Positions 23,430-35,628 of a stretch of DNA of 64,000 bases are shown here, piece by piece. Numbering within the stretch: position 1 is the stretch's first letter; each line of letters starts with the position of its first letter. The notes under the pieces are model-generated. The model had not been told where the DNA came from. It saw only the letters and a program-made list of their open reading frames with translations, and did no database searches. Origin of the DNA: Rhyacophila brunnea (lineage: Eukaryota > Arthropoda > Insecta > Trichoptera > Rhyacophilidae); contig JAGYXB010001010.1 of NCBI GenBank assembly GCA_022495005.1, forward strand, positions 372,001 through 436,000, read 5' to 3'. A program made the position numbers and the translations under genes.

Positions 23430-24411
23430 TGCGTGGCAGTGTAGTCCACCATCGCCCTCTCGCGCAGCTCAGCGTGTAGCCTTGCTGGGCAATCGAGACT
23501 GCCGGTGGAATGGTCAGACGGCTGCTTGTGTTTGTGGCAGGCCACGCATTTGGGTGGGTTTCCTTTGTTGGGGCAGTCCTCGCGGTCGTGGCCGGAGATG
23601 GCGCAGTGGCTGCACGTCGGGGTTTTATTTGAGCATCTTTTGGCCATGTGTCCGAAGAGATGGCAAACGTTGCATTTTACTACCCCAACGTAGTCTCTCA
23701 GAGGGAAGGATTCCCACCCCATGTACAGCCTGTCTTCTGCCAGTAAGTCAGACCAGATGGCCGCCGGGGCGAAGACCACAAAGCGACATCTGCCTGTTCT
23801 AGGCCCGGCTTTGTGGTTTAATCTTATTTCTTTGTATGTTGTTTCTGGCAGGCCGGTCTGTTCCTTGGTGGAGGTGAAGATAGCTTCCCGGAGTTGAGTT
23901 TCTGTAAGAGTCGATGGCAAGTTGAAGATAATTACGCGAGGCTGCTTTTTCCCGGCGAGCTCGGCTCGTAGGGCAATAACGCCTCCGTTTCTTATATTCC
24001 GGATACCCGTAATTTGAACCCCAAGGGACCTGAGGTCGAAGGCCTTCTTAAGGATCTCCTTCGTGGTATCTGATTTCTTCTCCCCAGAGCCGGTCGGGAA
24101 GAAAAGAACTCCCGGTCTGGGGGCGAGGGGAAGTAGGGACAGGAATTGTTGGTTGGCGGAAGTAGAGGTAGAAGGTGGTGCATGCGTTGCTGTCGTGACC
24201 GTAGGAGGGCGGCTTTTCCTGCCCAATGCTGTGGCCCATGACATTGGTGCAGGTGTTGTGGCGGTCGGTTGAGCGTTTGTGGGCGCCTGTGGCTGGATGG
24301 ACTTTAGAATTTTGGATTGTGCGTGTAGGTCCTTTATTGCCCTTTTCTGGAGTTTAAGGCCGGTGGTTCTGACTTTGAGATCACGGCAGCAATCAGCAAA
24401 GGGTGATTTAT
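23426..24411 (-). CDS. ORF1 (gag-like, zinc-knuckle) of the R1-like element, 5'-truncated
   Basis: The frame is open up to the 5' break of the element. A Leu/Lys/Gln-rich start (around KLQKRAIKDLHAQ) suggests a coiled coil, and an internal ATG exists at 24244. The C-terminal part has two clear CCHC knuckles (CNVCHLFGHMAKRC and CSHCAISGHDREDC) and a third C-x2-C-x3-H region (CVACHKH). Such proteins package retrotransposon RNA. The stop overlaps the ORF2 start as ATGA, so the second protein is probably made by coupled reinitiation, as shown experimentally for SART1 with a related stop-start overlap. No stop or frameshift is seen in what remains. Confidence 0.85.
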
Positions 24412-24414
24412 GAT

Positions 24415-25020
24415 GATCAACGCCATTTAAAAATGCTTCCCCTTCGGACGGGAAGTATCTTTAACAACAGTTTCAGCCAAGTTGTAATAGCACCCTTCAT
24501 TTAAAATAAAGTTAAGTACAATCAAAACCATTTAAATACTCTATGACCCGTACCAAACAAATACACCTCGAATTTGTATTAAATTTCTATTTTTTCTGTA
24601 TCAATTTTAAATTTCAATGTTGTACGCTTGTTGTTCGTAATTGTGTTGTGTAATTAAATAACTCTTTTAACAAACTACGCTATGTTCTTATTTTTTTTAT
24701 TGTTATATTTAATTTTGTAAAACACGCACTTTCAAGGCGCCCAAATATTATAATTTCATATTTCAAACGAGGTTACTGATGACAGTTTATTGAGGTAGAT
24801 AGTGGATAATACATTCTTTGCTGAATGTTAACGCTTTCGCTGCTGAAGAGATAATGAGATTTTAATTGCCCCCTTCAAAATGCACGTTAATTACATCGAT
24901 CGGCCTTGGCACGATCGATGTAATTAACGAGTTGGCACTTCATGTTTAACTATTGTTCATTACAATTTTTAAACTCATTTCTATTTCATTCTAATTTACT
25001 TTACTATACTTTTGTTTTTT
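24415..25020. repeat. Dispersed repeat R, copy 1
   Basis: About 600 bp matching 56573-57115 in the same orientation, including AACGCCATTTTAAGATGCTT-like starts, CGGACGGGAAGTA, AGGCGCCCAAAT and TCAAACGAGGTTAC. The copies differ by scattered substitutions and by the region around 24800-24940. Copy 2 lies wholly inside a hAT element, so this copy may be a fragment of the same hAT family or a repeat nested in it. Confidence 0.85.
24885..24929. other. Perfect hairpin, 18-bp arms
   Basis: CGTTAATTACATCGATCG and its exact reverse complement are separated by 9 nt. The hairpin lies within repeat R copy 1 but is absent from copy 2, so it is either a later insertion or was lost there. Confidence 0.9.
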
Positions 25021-25217
25021 AAATATAACATTATGCACGGAGTTGTTCCGTGTGATCGACGACAGACGGACGTCACCAATAACGAGATAGCGAGTGTTTA
25101 CAAATTAATAATAACCAGTTGTGCGTGCGGCGTAACAATAAATTATTGTTACAAAGTTGTTTACATTTAAGTGTCTCTGACTACAAGGGCGCTTATTAAA
25201 AATCAAAAAATACAACG

Positions 25218-26461
25218 TTGCCAGCAATGGATCACCAAAATGAAACCCAACAAACAATGTCTTATGCATCAGTTGCTCAAAAAATGCAATTTCCGAAGAA
25301 GGAGCAAGCCATCGTTCTAGATGCTATCGATGGCATCTCTATACGAGAATATACACTGTCAATCGGGAATAAGGTAGGTCCATGTCATATAAGATATGTA
25401 TCTAGGATTTCCCCGGGAAGAATATGTATATACTTGAGTAGTGAAGAACAAGCAGATAAATTAACAGTAAATCAAGAAACAGTTAAAATTGGAAACCACA
25501 TACTAGAAATTAGGCCGCTGATCACCAAATCAAAGAGGATAATAATATCAAACGTGTGTCCTATAATCCCACACAGCGTTCTGGAATCAAAACTCAACGA
25601 ATTAAAAATAAAAACTACTTCACGTATTACAAGCATCAGAGCTGGTATTAACGAACCGGGTTATGCACATATTTTAAGTTTCCGGAGACAGGTTTATGTA
25701 AACCCAGAAGACACAATTAAACTGCCAGAGTCAATGCAAATAAATTTTGATAATACCCTGTACTGGATTTACTTCTCCACCAAAAAATTGACATGCTTTA
25801 TATGCAAAGAAGAGGGCCATCTGGCCAAATATTGTAAAACAACTGGAAATAATGAACCTCACACTGTACAATTGCCTGACTCTCTCAATGTACCAAAGGT
25901 GTTAACCTCTCTTTCGTTAGAGAAAGAAAATACACTCTAGGAGGATGAACTAGCCGCAGATATAGAGTCGGACAACTCTATTATCAACAAGGATACGCCA
26001 ATCGGTTCAAAAAGGCCGTTGACCAGTCCAACTGATATCAGCAGCGTAGAATTTGAATTTGAAGATACAGTGAAAAATAATGCAATCTCACGCATTCCTG
26101 CACTCCAACAGACACCAAAAAAACCAAAAAAATCGAAAAAGTATCCACTGAGGATACAAATGAACTTTTGTTACCTGCCAAGGAACATGTTGAAAGTAAT
26201 CGTCATAGATTTCCAATCGATTATGAAACATTACTCAGTTTCCTTGTGAAAACACATAGAAATCCCAATACCAAAATGATTGCAAATGAATTTACTACTG
26301 ATATAGAAGCTCTTAATAACATGCTAACAGAAATCTATAGTCATTTAAAAGAACGCAGCATTAAAAGTCGCATAACAAGGATCAAGAAAAGACTCAGTAA
26401 TCCACAATTAAAAGTTTCCAGTGAAGATATTAGTTCGTTAGAAGGTCAAGAGGAACAATAA
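25218..26461 (+). pseudogene. ORF1 (gag-like) of the I-clade element, one stop and one frameshift
   Basis: The ATG at 25218 follows a leader of about 175 bp. The middle contains an RRM-like stretch and, near residue 195, a CCHC knuckle (CFICKEEGHLAKYC). An in-frame TAG at 25938-25940 interrupts the frame. It continues in the same frame through a Lys-rich PKKPKKSKK segment, where a frame change near 26130 moves reading to the frame ending at 26461. The C-terminal part is helical and charged. ORF2 starts only 4 bp after this stop. Proteins of this type bind the element RNA. Confidence 0.85.
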
Positions 26462-26465
26462 CATA

Positions 26466-29400
26466 ATGCATAATTCCAGCAACAAAGTTAACCAATTTAT
26501 TCAATCTGATATACGTATTGTTTTCTGGAATACAAGCAGCATTCTTAATAGACTAGAGGAGCTTAGAGTGATGCTAGATGAAATTGATATTTTTATAGGC
26601 GTGGAAACATGGTTAAACGACACCATTTCTCACATAGTTATTAGCTTCCCAGGTTTTATGGTGCTTCGGCAAGACAGGACGTACGCCAGAGGAGGAGGTA
26701 TAATTTTCATTATTAGAAATACCATAGCTTACAAAGCTATTAACAACCTCATCATTCCGAACATATCCACTGAATTTTTGGGCATTACACTGACTAACCT
26801 TAAAGATAAAATTAATATCATTGCAGTTTATAGGCCCCCGAGCAATAGCGGAAATAATACAAATCTGTCGCTTCAGGAATGGGATCAAGTTTTTAGTAAT
26901 ACTCTATTAGATGATAAAACCATATTGGTGGGAGACTTCAATGCCCACAATGTCACGTGGAATTGCAATAGAAATGATATAAATGGTTCTAGAATCATCT
27001 ATACTTTAGCTGATTACGACTTAATTTTAATAAACAATAATACTAAAACCCGTATTGATCTGCGACGAGGTACAAAATCAAATATTGATTTAGTTTTTTC
27101 TTCTCCTAATCTTCTACAACAGATTGTATTAAATATAGATGAAGACCCCCGGGGATCGGATCACTATCCAGTGCGTATTAATTTATCTGTACAAAAGGCA
27201 ATTTATTTCAAAAAGACTTTCAAGTTGCAGACCAAAAAAACCAATTGGGTTAAATTTAAAAATACAATGGCGAAAAATATTAATGAATTCAAAACAGATT
27301 CTTTTCTCAGTTTAAGTTCGGTCTCGCAGTATAAATTCCTCACTAAAAAAATCACACAAGCAGTCATAGACTGCACCCCAAAAAAAGGGAATAATCCCCA
27401 ATTTCGCCATAGCAATCCAGTAGAATGGTGGGATTCAGAGTGTGATAAGGTAAAGAGAAAAAGAAAAGCTGCATTAAAAAAATGGGAATTTACCTTAGAT
27501 TTTAAAGACTTAATTGAATACAAAAGAATGCTGCCATAGCTAAAAAAACTTTTAAAAAGAAAAAGAGTGACTGCTTTCGAAAATTTGCAGAGACCATCAA
27601 TTTTAGCACAGACCTTAAGTATACATGGGAAAAAGCAAAATTTTTTAAAAACAAATGGATAAAAATTAGACCCGATAGTATTGAACAAAATATGCAAAAT
27701 AAAGAGAAAATTGAAGCTGCTCTTGAAAAACTATGCCCACCGTGGGTTCCAAGTAACCCTAACATTTTCCCTGTTACCAAAAATAACACGCTATTCGACA
27801 CTCATTTTAGTTTCATAGAATTTAGCATAGCATTAAATTCTCGTCAACATAATTCCGCACCTGGAACGGACGGGATAACGTATGAAGTCATTAATATGCT
27901 TCCCACTCCAATAAAACATATATTCCTTGACATTTTTAACCTCATGTTTCATAGCATGGAATTCCCTGACGAATGGAAAAGCATATTTCGTCACCGTTCA
28001 GGCAAAAGTCACCAACCCTGAAAATGGCAGTTTTGAGTTGAGTATGTCACACGAAGTGTAAAATTATGTTCTTTAAGATGCAAAAGTCACCACGGTACAT
28101 TAGTTAGTAAAATGTTGCTTAAATCCGAATTATTTGTTTTCCACTAAATGACTTTCGATAAAATCTTAACAAGCAAAAGTCTTTATAGGTGAATAGACAT
28201 TATTGACTCTAAAAAAACAAATCGTTCGTTATAAATATACAAGCAAAAGTCACTATACTATGGATGGTGAGTTTTACTGATTTGTCATTTGAAAACTTCT
28301 AACACTTGTCTGAAATACGCAAAAATAACCAAACAGGAATAGTTTACCTTAGCTTTTTATAATAAGATCGCTTTGGTCAGATTATTAACAAGCAAAAGTC
28401 ACCAAACCATAATTGAGCTACCTTACCTCCTTCAAAACCTTTCCAGATGTTTTGATTAGCATCAAAAAGTAAAAGTACCTTAAAAAATTATTAAGAAGAC
28501 ATGAGAAAATAATGTAATGTAGATAAAACCTTAAAAACATTTAAATCTGATTTTTCCTGCATTTTCAAACTTTCAAATTGCGATATCTCAAAACTATGTT
28601 TTTAGGGTTGGTGACTTTTGCCTGAACGGTGACGATTTATACATTTTATTAATAAACCTAATTTGGATAGCTTAAGACCTATTGCACTGACCTCATGTGT
28701 CTGCAAAATCTTAGAAATCATGGTCGCAAATAGATTTCGCTGGTGGCTGGAAAGAGAAAAAAAAATCCCAGATACACAAACCGGATTCAGGAAAGGTTTT
28801 TCCTGTGCGGATAACCTAACAAATGTTGCAATGTATATTGAAGAATCTTTTAATGAAAAAAAACATACGCTAGGTATTTTTTTGGACGTGATTGGAGCCT
28901 TCAATAACGTTCAATCAGATATTCTCGTTGAAATATTGGCACAAATAGGGTGCCCCTTTAAACTCGTTAAATTCTGTTTTTTTCTTGTCTACGAGAGATT
29001 AATCTATACTAATTCAAACATAGATCTCCCGAGGACACTGTATAAAGGCGTTCCTCAAGGAGGAATTTTAAGTCCGCTGTTTTACATTATATACGTTAGC
29101 CACATTGTTCGCAATATACCGAAAGCTATAACAGTCTCCCAATTTGCAGACGATATATCTTTGTTCCTTAAAACTAAAGACCCCAATCAGGATAAAAATA
29201 TAATGGAATGTGCACTAGAAACAATTAGAAATAATCTATTTAAACTGGGTTTGGATCTATCTCCGGAGAAAACGGTATTTGTACATTTCAACAAAAACAA
29301 AATACTGCCGGGAGAATTTCAAATTAAATTGAATGATATGATGATTAAATCAACTGACTCAGCCAAATTTCTAGGTATTTATTTCGACTTCAAGCTTTCT

Positions 29401-30900
29401 TTTGATAAACATGTCAATTACATTGCCCAGAAAGTCAATAGAGCCACCAACATTATAAAGTTCCTCAGAGGTACTTGGTGGGGATCACACCCTTCCACTC
29501 TAATAACTTTCTATAAAAGCTACATCAGATCCATAATGGACTATGGAAGCTATATTTACTTCCCAAAAAATTAAGGAGCAAAGCTACAGTTAGAACGACT
29601 ACAGAACCAAGCTATCAGATTGGCTCTTGGCCTAAGAAAAAGTACACCTACTAACATACTACTTGCCGAAGCCAAGATAACATTACTAGAAGAAAGATCT
29701 AAATTTCTATGTAAAAACTTCTTGGTAAAATGTATGTCAAACCGTACTTCTAATACGAGATACAATGTCAACAGATTTCTACAAACAACTATAACGCGAG
29801 ATCGTACTCCGAACAACAAATTTTAAAAGAAAGTATCCAAGCTGTAAATTGTATTGATCATCTGATTTTAAAAAGAGACTTCTACAACTTTTTAAATTAT
29901 ACCTATGAGGATATTATATATAACGTTTTAACTAATACAAAAATAGGAATAGAGCTATCGCACTCCGACTCTCCCGACTTATTATTCAAGTCCAAATTTA
30001 GCAATCAAAATGTAGTCCAAATTTTTACGGATGGAAGCAAAATTCCCGATTCATCTTCAGTAGGTGTAGCAGTGTTCTTCCCCCAATCCAACACGTCAGT
30101 TGCCAAAAGTGTCCACAGATTCACTTCCATCTATACAGCAGAGTGCTTAGCCTTATGCGAAGCCACTAAAATTGCACTTAATTACAAAAATAAAAATATC
30201 AACATTTTCACTGACTCCTTAAGTCTGATTCACTCGCTCGAAAATCCAAATTTCAGCATCAAAACTAATGACTACATTCTTAATATTAGAACCAACATTT
30301 CCAAATTTAGCAATAGTAACGAACACGGTACAAATATACAGATATACTGGATTCCAGCACATAAAGGAATTAATGGCACTGAAATTGCTGATCAATTGGC
30401 AAAAAAATCTGTAAAATACCCATCAGAAAATATAAGAATTCCATACACAGATTTTAAAGCCCAGTTTAAACAAACAATGAGCGAAAATAACGGTAAATAT
30501 TTAGAAAATCTTGGGAAAGAAAAGGAAACACACTACTATCAAAACTTTTATAGTACCTAGATCTCCTAAAACTTGGTTTAGTAAACATTGTAAAATAAAG
30601 CGAGATGTAATAGTGACAATAGCTAGAAGCAGGACAGGGCATCACAGTCTCAACGAATCATTGTACAAAATTAAAGTGGTAGATAGCCCTCAGTGTCAGT
30701 GTGGACATCCCACTCAAGATCTTAACCACATTGTCTGGCAATGTGATGCCTATGACCAGGAGAGAGAAGTGTTATTGAATAAGTTGGGGAAATGCATGTT
30801 ATACCCTCCTTTTACGATTAATTCGTTCCTGGCAAAACCAAATATTTCAGTTATGAAAATTGTACATGAATTTCTCCAAAAATGTAACGTAAATGTCTAG
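26466..30900 (+). pseudogene. ORF2 (endonuclease, RT, RNase H) of the I-clade element, broken
   Basis: Endonuclease (26466-27200): FWNTSSILNRLEEL, GVETWLN, VYRPPS, VGDFNAHN and GSDHYPV. A frame change lies near 27530. The palm start (APGTDGITYEVI) is followed by a 646-bp transposon at 27989-28634. Reverse transcriptase resumes with LRPIALTSC, TGFRKGFSCADN, GVPQGGILSP and catalytic FADD (near 29145). An in-frame TAA is at 29572-29574, and frame changes lie near 29826 and 30550. RNase H (30020-30410) keeps FTDGSK, AECLAL, FTDSLS and WIPAHKG...GTEIADQLA. The C-terminus has a CCHC motif (CQCG...H...C). Confidence 0.9.
27985..28638. mobile_element. 646-bp non-autonomous DNA transposon with 31-bp perfect TIRs
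   Basis: Termini 27989-28019 and 28604-28634 are exact reverse complements over 31 bp, beginning CGTCACCGTTCAGGCAAAAG. ATTT flanks both sides (27985-27988 and 28635-28638). Removing the element with one ATTT leaves the host reverse transcriptase frame continuous, confirming the borders. Four internal copies of CAAAAGTC(ACC), at about 28081, 28172, 28242 and 28391, repeat the inner TIR motif in direct orientation, like transposase-binding sites. It encodes no protein. A 4-bp duplication with a CGTCACC start does not match any superfamily I can name with confidence. Confidence 0.9.
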
Positions 30901-32660
30901 TGTATAGTGTAACAAAAATGTAATTCTGTATCATTAATAATGTAACTATTTATGCCTGTCGTTAAAAAAAAATGTATGTATACTTTTGTAAACCATTGTA
31001 AAGCAGAATAGCCTTCCATTCAGAGAAGAGCTCAATTGCTTCCAAATAAAGAAAAAAAAAACATTATGCACGGATGGATGTCCATCAATGATCGCATCCG
31101 AAAAAGGATTTGTATATTGAAAAAGAAATATAATTTAACAAATCTTTTCACTGTATCATACACCAAGAGAACTTAGCAGCACGTATCTCAATTGCCGAAA
31201 AAGACGCCGTGATGAAGACTACAATATGTATATGACGTTACCCCAGTCCCGGTATAACCACAAAGGCACTATATCCTCAACTGGTCCTGCCCTTAGGCCG
31301 GATTGAGAACCTTTGCTTGAGCTAGCTCAGCCCTACGTGGGAGAAGGTAGTCATCTAAAGTTCTGTTCGACACTATTAAACACACTGTAACAATAGTATT
31401 TAATTTACTTGTTCAAAAGAATCGCCACCCAGTAATAGGTTGACGTCTAGATCGTTAATTATTTCGTTAACCCCCAATTTAAATTTATTTTCGTAACTAT
31501 ATACGCAAAATGTCAAAACCAGCTGACTATCTGTCACTTGCTTCTTATGTCAGATTGTTTTCCGTAGAAAACATCGCGGGATTATTTTTTTGAAATAAAA
31601 CTCCTCGATAATACGGCTTTAATTATTTATTAAATTATTTTTGATGAATAAATTTATTATATTTAATGTTTATTAACAATTTAATAATTTATTTTAGCTT
31701 TAAATAATTACTTAATTATTTTACAAACTTATTTATCTTAATTATTATATAAAAGATGACTAATAATAATTATTTTTATTTTTATTTAATGTATAGTTGC
31801 ACACTTATATACTTATGAGTCGTCGCCTATAAACTTTGGGAAACCATGTTCCATTTATAAAAGATCGCGGGGACCTATGACGATTCGCTGTTTACGAATA
31901 TCGACTGCTGACGCGGTTTTACTACGTCATCCACGATGACGACACGCTAATAGCCCGGCGTAATTTTTCGTAAAATATCGCGGGGATATTCGCGGATTTA
32001 TTCTGTGCAGCGGCACAACTTAACTTTACTATTAGGAAATCGACGACTGACTTGTATGGAAAAACGCGTTCTTTTATGCTCTCCAGAAGGGATTTTCCCA
32101 AAATTTGACGTCACAGATGCAAATTTCCCCCACTCTAAATTTATGTTTTCTTTGAATAACTAAAGAACCATCCATAGTTTCGATTAAGAAATTATGTCTA
32201 CGCGTAAGGGTTCAAATACTTGTCGTTGAAATATGGATTTTATTAATTTAAAATGCACAAAAGGGTTGAAAAAGGTCTTACATGACTTTTCGGGGCGTGT
32301 TCACACCCGAAAAGTGCACCAATGGGGAAGTTTTTATACCTCCTCCATGAGACCAAGAGCCAGACTCTTGGGCCAATTACAGAAAAGCTGTTCATTTTCC
32401 GGCTTTTCCGGAAAATTATGATCATTTAATTAGATAAAAATAAGCGGCCTATAGACGTCTATAGGTGGTACAAGTTTCGTAACAATCACAAAAGTCTCTC
32501 TGGTACTTTTGATACAGATTGGCTAAATATCTTCTGATTCATTTATCAGGAGCGCGGTTATGAAAAACGAAAATGTATCTATTCAAAACGGTGCGTATTA
32601 CTAATACAAATGACAAATTCAACCGTTCGGATATATCAGTGTAAACAGAATGACGCAGAA

Positions 32661-33670
32661 TTTTTTTTTTTTTTTTTTCCTACCTTTTTTCTAGAAACCC
32701 TTGTGAGGAGGCAGATGTTTCCCCACTATTATTTCTAGGGTTGGGTCTTGTAAGTACATTAATGCCCTTTCCCGCATGTAATCTAGCTAAGTATTGAGCT
32801 GTTGAATTTACATTTACCTTCGCTTTTCAAACAAGTCTTTCGAGGGAAAACAGTTAAGAAAAACCCTCTTCCGAATATTGTCCTTATGGGTCCAACAAAC
32901 AAAAAGTTCATCCTTTAGCGGGATGTTCGGCTTGAGATTATGATCTTGTGTGGATCATTTTATAACATCAAAGATGTTCGCCCAGTCCCTAGGGGGTATA
33001 CCCCGTTTTCTGTTTTCCACAAGTTTAGCTCTCACCTGGGCTTTGAGCCCGAGTCTCATTCTGATGTACATTCTAAAGCTACCTAGTTTAACTCTTAGGG
33101 CTTCCAAACATTCTTTTACCTCTACCGCTAGACCCTGGAAGGGATCCGGCGGGGTCAGAGTACTGCCGGCCGCATCCGCTGTGGAAGAGGTACCTGTAAT
33201 TGAGTGAGGAGGGGTGGATCATCAGGATTTGGAGAGTCAGGGGGCATCATCTTATGACGGAGCCTAGCTTCCTTGCGCTTGTGCTTAAAATTTTGAATTT
33301 TGTTGGCAAATAGTGTAGGTTTCTTATGAGGCCCTTCTGTCAGTCTATTCAAGAAGGTCTCTCTGTATTTAGTTATGGTTTCGGCAATGTCGATTCCATC
33401 GTGTTTAGCATTGATGCGTTTGATGCTATGGTGAGGCTTGAGTTCGTAGACGATTCGAAGGCATCTGTTCTCTATTGTTTGCAGCATCTTTAAATTGGAT
33501 TTAGTGATGTCAGTAGTCCAAATTGGGGATGCATACAGCATGGTTGGTTTAATAACCATGCTATATAGTGCCTTTTTGTTTTCTTCTGAGAGACAACTAC
33601 TACGGTTGAAGATGGGTCTAAGAACCCCCATCGCCATAAAGGCTTTTCGCCTGGCTTCTAATAGGTGAGG
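32661..33670 (-). mobile_element. 5'-truncated Jockey-clade non-LTR fragment
   Basis: An 18-bp T run (32661-32678) is the poly(A) tail of a minus-strand insertion, followed by a 3' UTR and the end of ORF2. Copy B of the surrounding repeat lacks the insert, which fixes its limits to within about 15 bp. A clear target duplication is not visible. Confidence 0.8.
33155..33670 (-). pseudogene. ORF2 C-terminus of the Jockey-like fragment
   Basis: A 160-codon open frame, extending a few codons further to the truncated 5' end. It begins FMAMGVLRPIFNRSSCLS and includes VIKPTMLYASPIW, LQTIENRCLRIV and a C-terminal Lys/Arg-rich and Pro-rich tail. This is the region after the reverse transcriptase core in Jockey-clade elements. 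The catalytic domains are absent. Confidence 0.8.
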
Positions 33671-34629
33671 TGTTCAGTTCAATCTAATTTAAACCAGCCG
33701 TTTCTTTTATACCGAAATTTTCCGCGCCAATTCTACTCAGCTGGGAAGTAGGTACAATTAAAATTTACGTAATTACATTTATGAAGTACTTTAAACTAGA
33801 GATATAACTTTAGATCCAAACAAGATTCATACGACAAGTATTGGTTTATAAGGTTTGAAATTTACCTGTTTAGGGTAACTTTTTACAATTTAAAAATGAT
33901 CTGTCGGGATTAATTGACAGACCTAAGAAATAATTTTTATTTGTAAATTAAAAAAATAATTGTGTCCTTGGACTTACATTGTTAGAATTTCTATTTTCGA
34001 AATTCCTTTATTTATCTTTTACAAAAGTAGGTACTTAAACTCGTACGTACCTTATTATAATTGAAAACATTAATTTATTATTTAAATTAAATGTGTACAA
34101 TCAATACGTACAATATGCAATCATTAGATTTTAATTACGATGTTATCTGATATCATAATTTATGTATTTATATATTTTACAATGTTCTGCGTCAAATACA
34201 TCGCAACGGAAATAACATCGCAAGTCAAATTCAAATCCTTTCACGTAAATAAAATTTGATTTTATACAATTCAAAATTGGACTAATTATGAATGGGCATT
34301 TGTTTACAACATTTAGAAAATGATATCACATAAGTCGTTTACATTTTATTATTTATTTTTAACCTTAATTCTAGACATTTTAATTACTCAAATTTTATCT
34401 TACAAGACCGTTCGGTCTTCCTGAAAGAAACTCATCCATAGTTCTTTCTGAGTAGCTGTAAGTCACTCAGACTGTACTATGGGACTCATTACATAATTGT
34501 TATAGCTTTGTTTAGATGTAGGCCGCGTAATTTCATACAAAAATCGACATTTATGATCGGACCGAAAAGTTTTGACGTCACAAATTTATCGCAAGAAATG
34601 CCAGCTGAAGGCGTGCATTTTCTGGCCAT

Positions 34630-35628
34630 GTCATATAGTAACTTATATTAGAGCACATGAACTGAACTACAGGACATTTAAAAGTCTTTTGAACGAATTG
34701 AATAGTAACTATAGTGACGTTCTTTTACATACCTCGGTGAGATGGCTAAGCCGAGGGAAAGTTCTAGAACGGTTTTATTCTTTGAGGCATAAAATTGTTT
34801 TGTTTTTACAGCAAAAGAATAAAATTTACATCGAGCTTCATAATGATGGATGGTGGTGTCTTTTAGCTTTTCTGTGTGACATCACAGAAAAACTTAATGA
34901 ACTCAATCGTGGCTTACAGGGCAAAAAAAAATCATTTCCCAGATGGCGAATAAAGTATTTGCTTTTTAGGAGAAATTAAACATCTACCACGAAGATATAG
35001 AGAAAAAAAAGTATTCCATAACTTTCCAACTGTAATAAAAGCTAAACAAGATGGAATATATGTTTCTGAGGAAAACTATACGATATTTTTAAATTATTTA
35101 GCTGCCTTAGCTAAGGAATTTAAGAGCAGATTTCAGGACTTACATTTTATCAAGAAATGTTTGTTACTTATAGAAAATCCCTGGCACCTAGAAACAGCAA
35201 CTATAACACAATTAGCTGCATTGGGATATGATTATGCAGAGCTTTTTAATGAATTTATCGAATTTAAGAACGATACTAATCTGAAAGCTATTTTTGAAGA
35301 AAAAAGAGAGGGAAAGGAGTACATCGATTTTTGGAAATTAGTTCCTAAAAAATACAAGACTGTACAAAATTGTACCTTCCTACTCTTCACATTGTTTGCA
35401 TCAACATATTATTTTTGTGAATCATCGTATTCCAAAATGAAATATGCAAAAAACGTATACAGGAATCGACTTACTGATTCTCACCTTTTATTTATCACAA
35501 TTATAAACACGATTTGTCTAAAATTGTTGAAAATTTATTTAAGTGTCAAAAATCACATTAATTTTGAAATAAACGCTTGTATACACATTCCTTTTGAGTT
35601 TTACTTTTTTCACTATTGTAATTTTTGA
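34630..35628 (+). pseudogene. hAT transposase remnant (GTF2IRD2-like)
   Basis: Frames in sequence show parts of a hAT transposase. 34650-34930 has ELNYRTFKSLLNELN, LLHTSVRWLSRGKVLERF and FLCDITEKLNELNRGLQGK. 35120-35200 has KSRFQDLHF. 35161-35560 has ENPW and FASTYYFCESSYSKMKYAKN, the C-terminal dimerisation region. The order and motifs match GTF2IRD2/ZBED-type hAT transposases, the same broad type as the scrap at 764. Frames break near 34930, and the N-terminal finger and first catalytic residues are missing. The fragment starts right at the end of repeat copy A. Confidence 0.85.

Larger units (their letters stand above)
21050..24411 (-). mobile_element. R1-like non-LTR retrotransposon with internal deletion
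   Basis: A minus-strand element retaining the 3' part of ORF1, the endonuclease half of ORF2, the last part of ORF2 and a 3' UTR shared with 75-565. The reverse transcriptase catalytic core is missing, joined out near 22370. The 5' end stops in ORF1 where an unrelated repeat begins near 24415. It lies just outside the telomeric mosaic and has no telomeric tract of its own. Confidence 0.85.
25027..31074 (+). mobile_element. Full-length I-clade non-LTR retrotransposon with 15-bp target duplication
   Basis: AACATTATGCACGGA occurs at 25027-25041 and again at 31060-31074, directly after an A-rich tail. The element proper is about 25042-31059, roughly 6.0 kb. It has a leader, ORF1 with a zinc knuckle, and ORF2 with endonuclease, reverse transcriptase, RNase H and a C-terminal CCHC motif. 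An RNase H domain in a two-ORF element with this endonuclease points to the I/Loa group. It is disabled by two stops, several frame changes and one transposon insertion. Confidence 0.9.
31231..34642. repeat. 2.35-kb repeat, copy A, split by a Jockey-like fragment
   Basis: Collinear with 36433-38780 at roughly 80% identity by eye. Shared landmarks include a start around GTCCCGG, CAACYGGTCCTGCCC, AGCTGACTATCTGTCACTT, CTTACATGACTTTTC followed by a GTGTTCACAC region, CGGCTTTTCCGGAAAATTAT, and GACCGAAAAGTT before TGACGTCACAAATTTA near the right end. Copy A is interrupted at 32661-33670. No coding frame is conserved between the copies. Confidence 0.85.
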
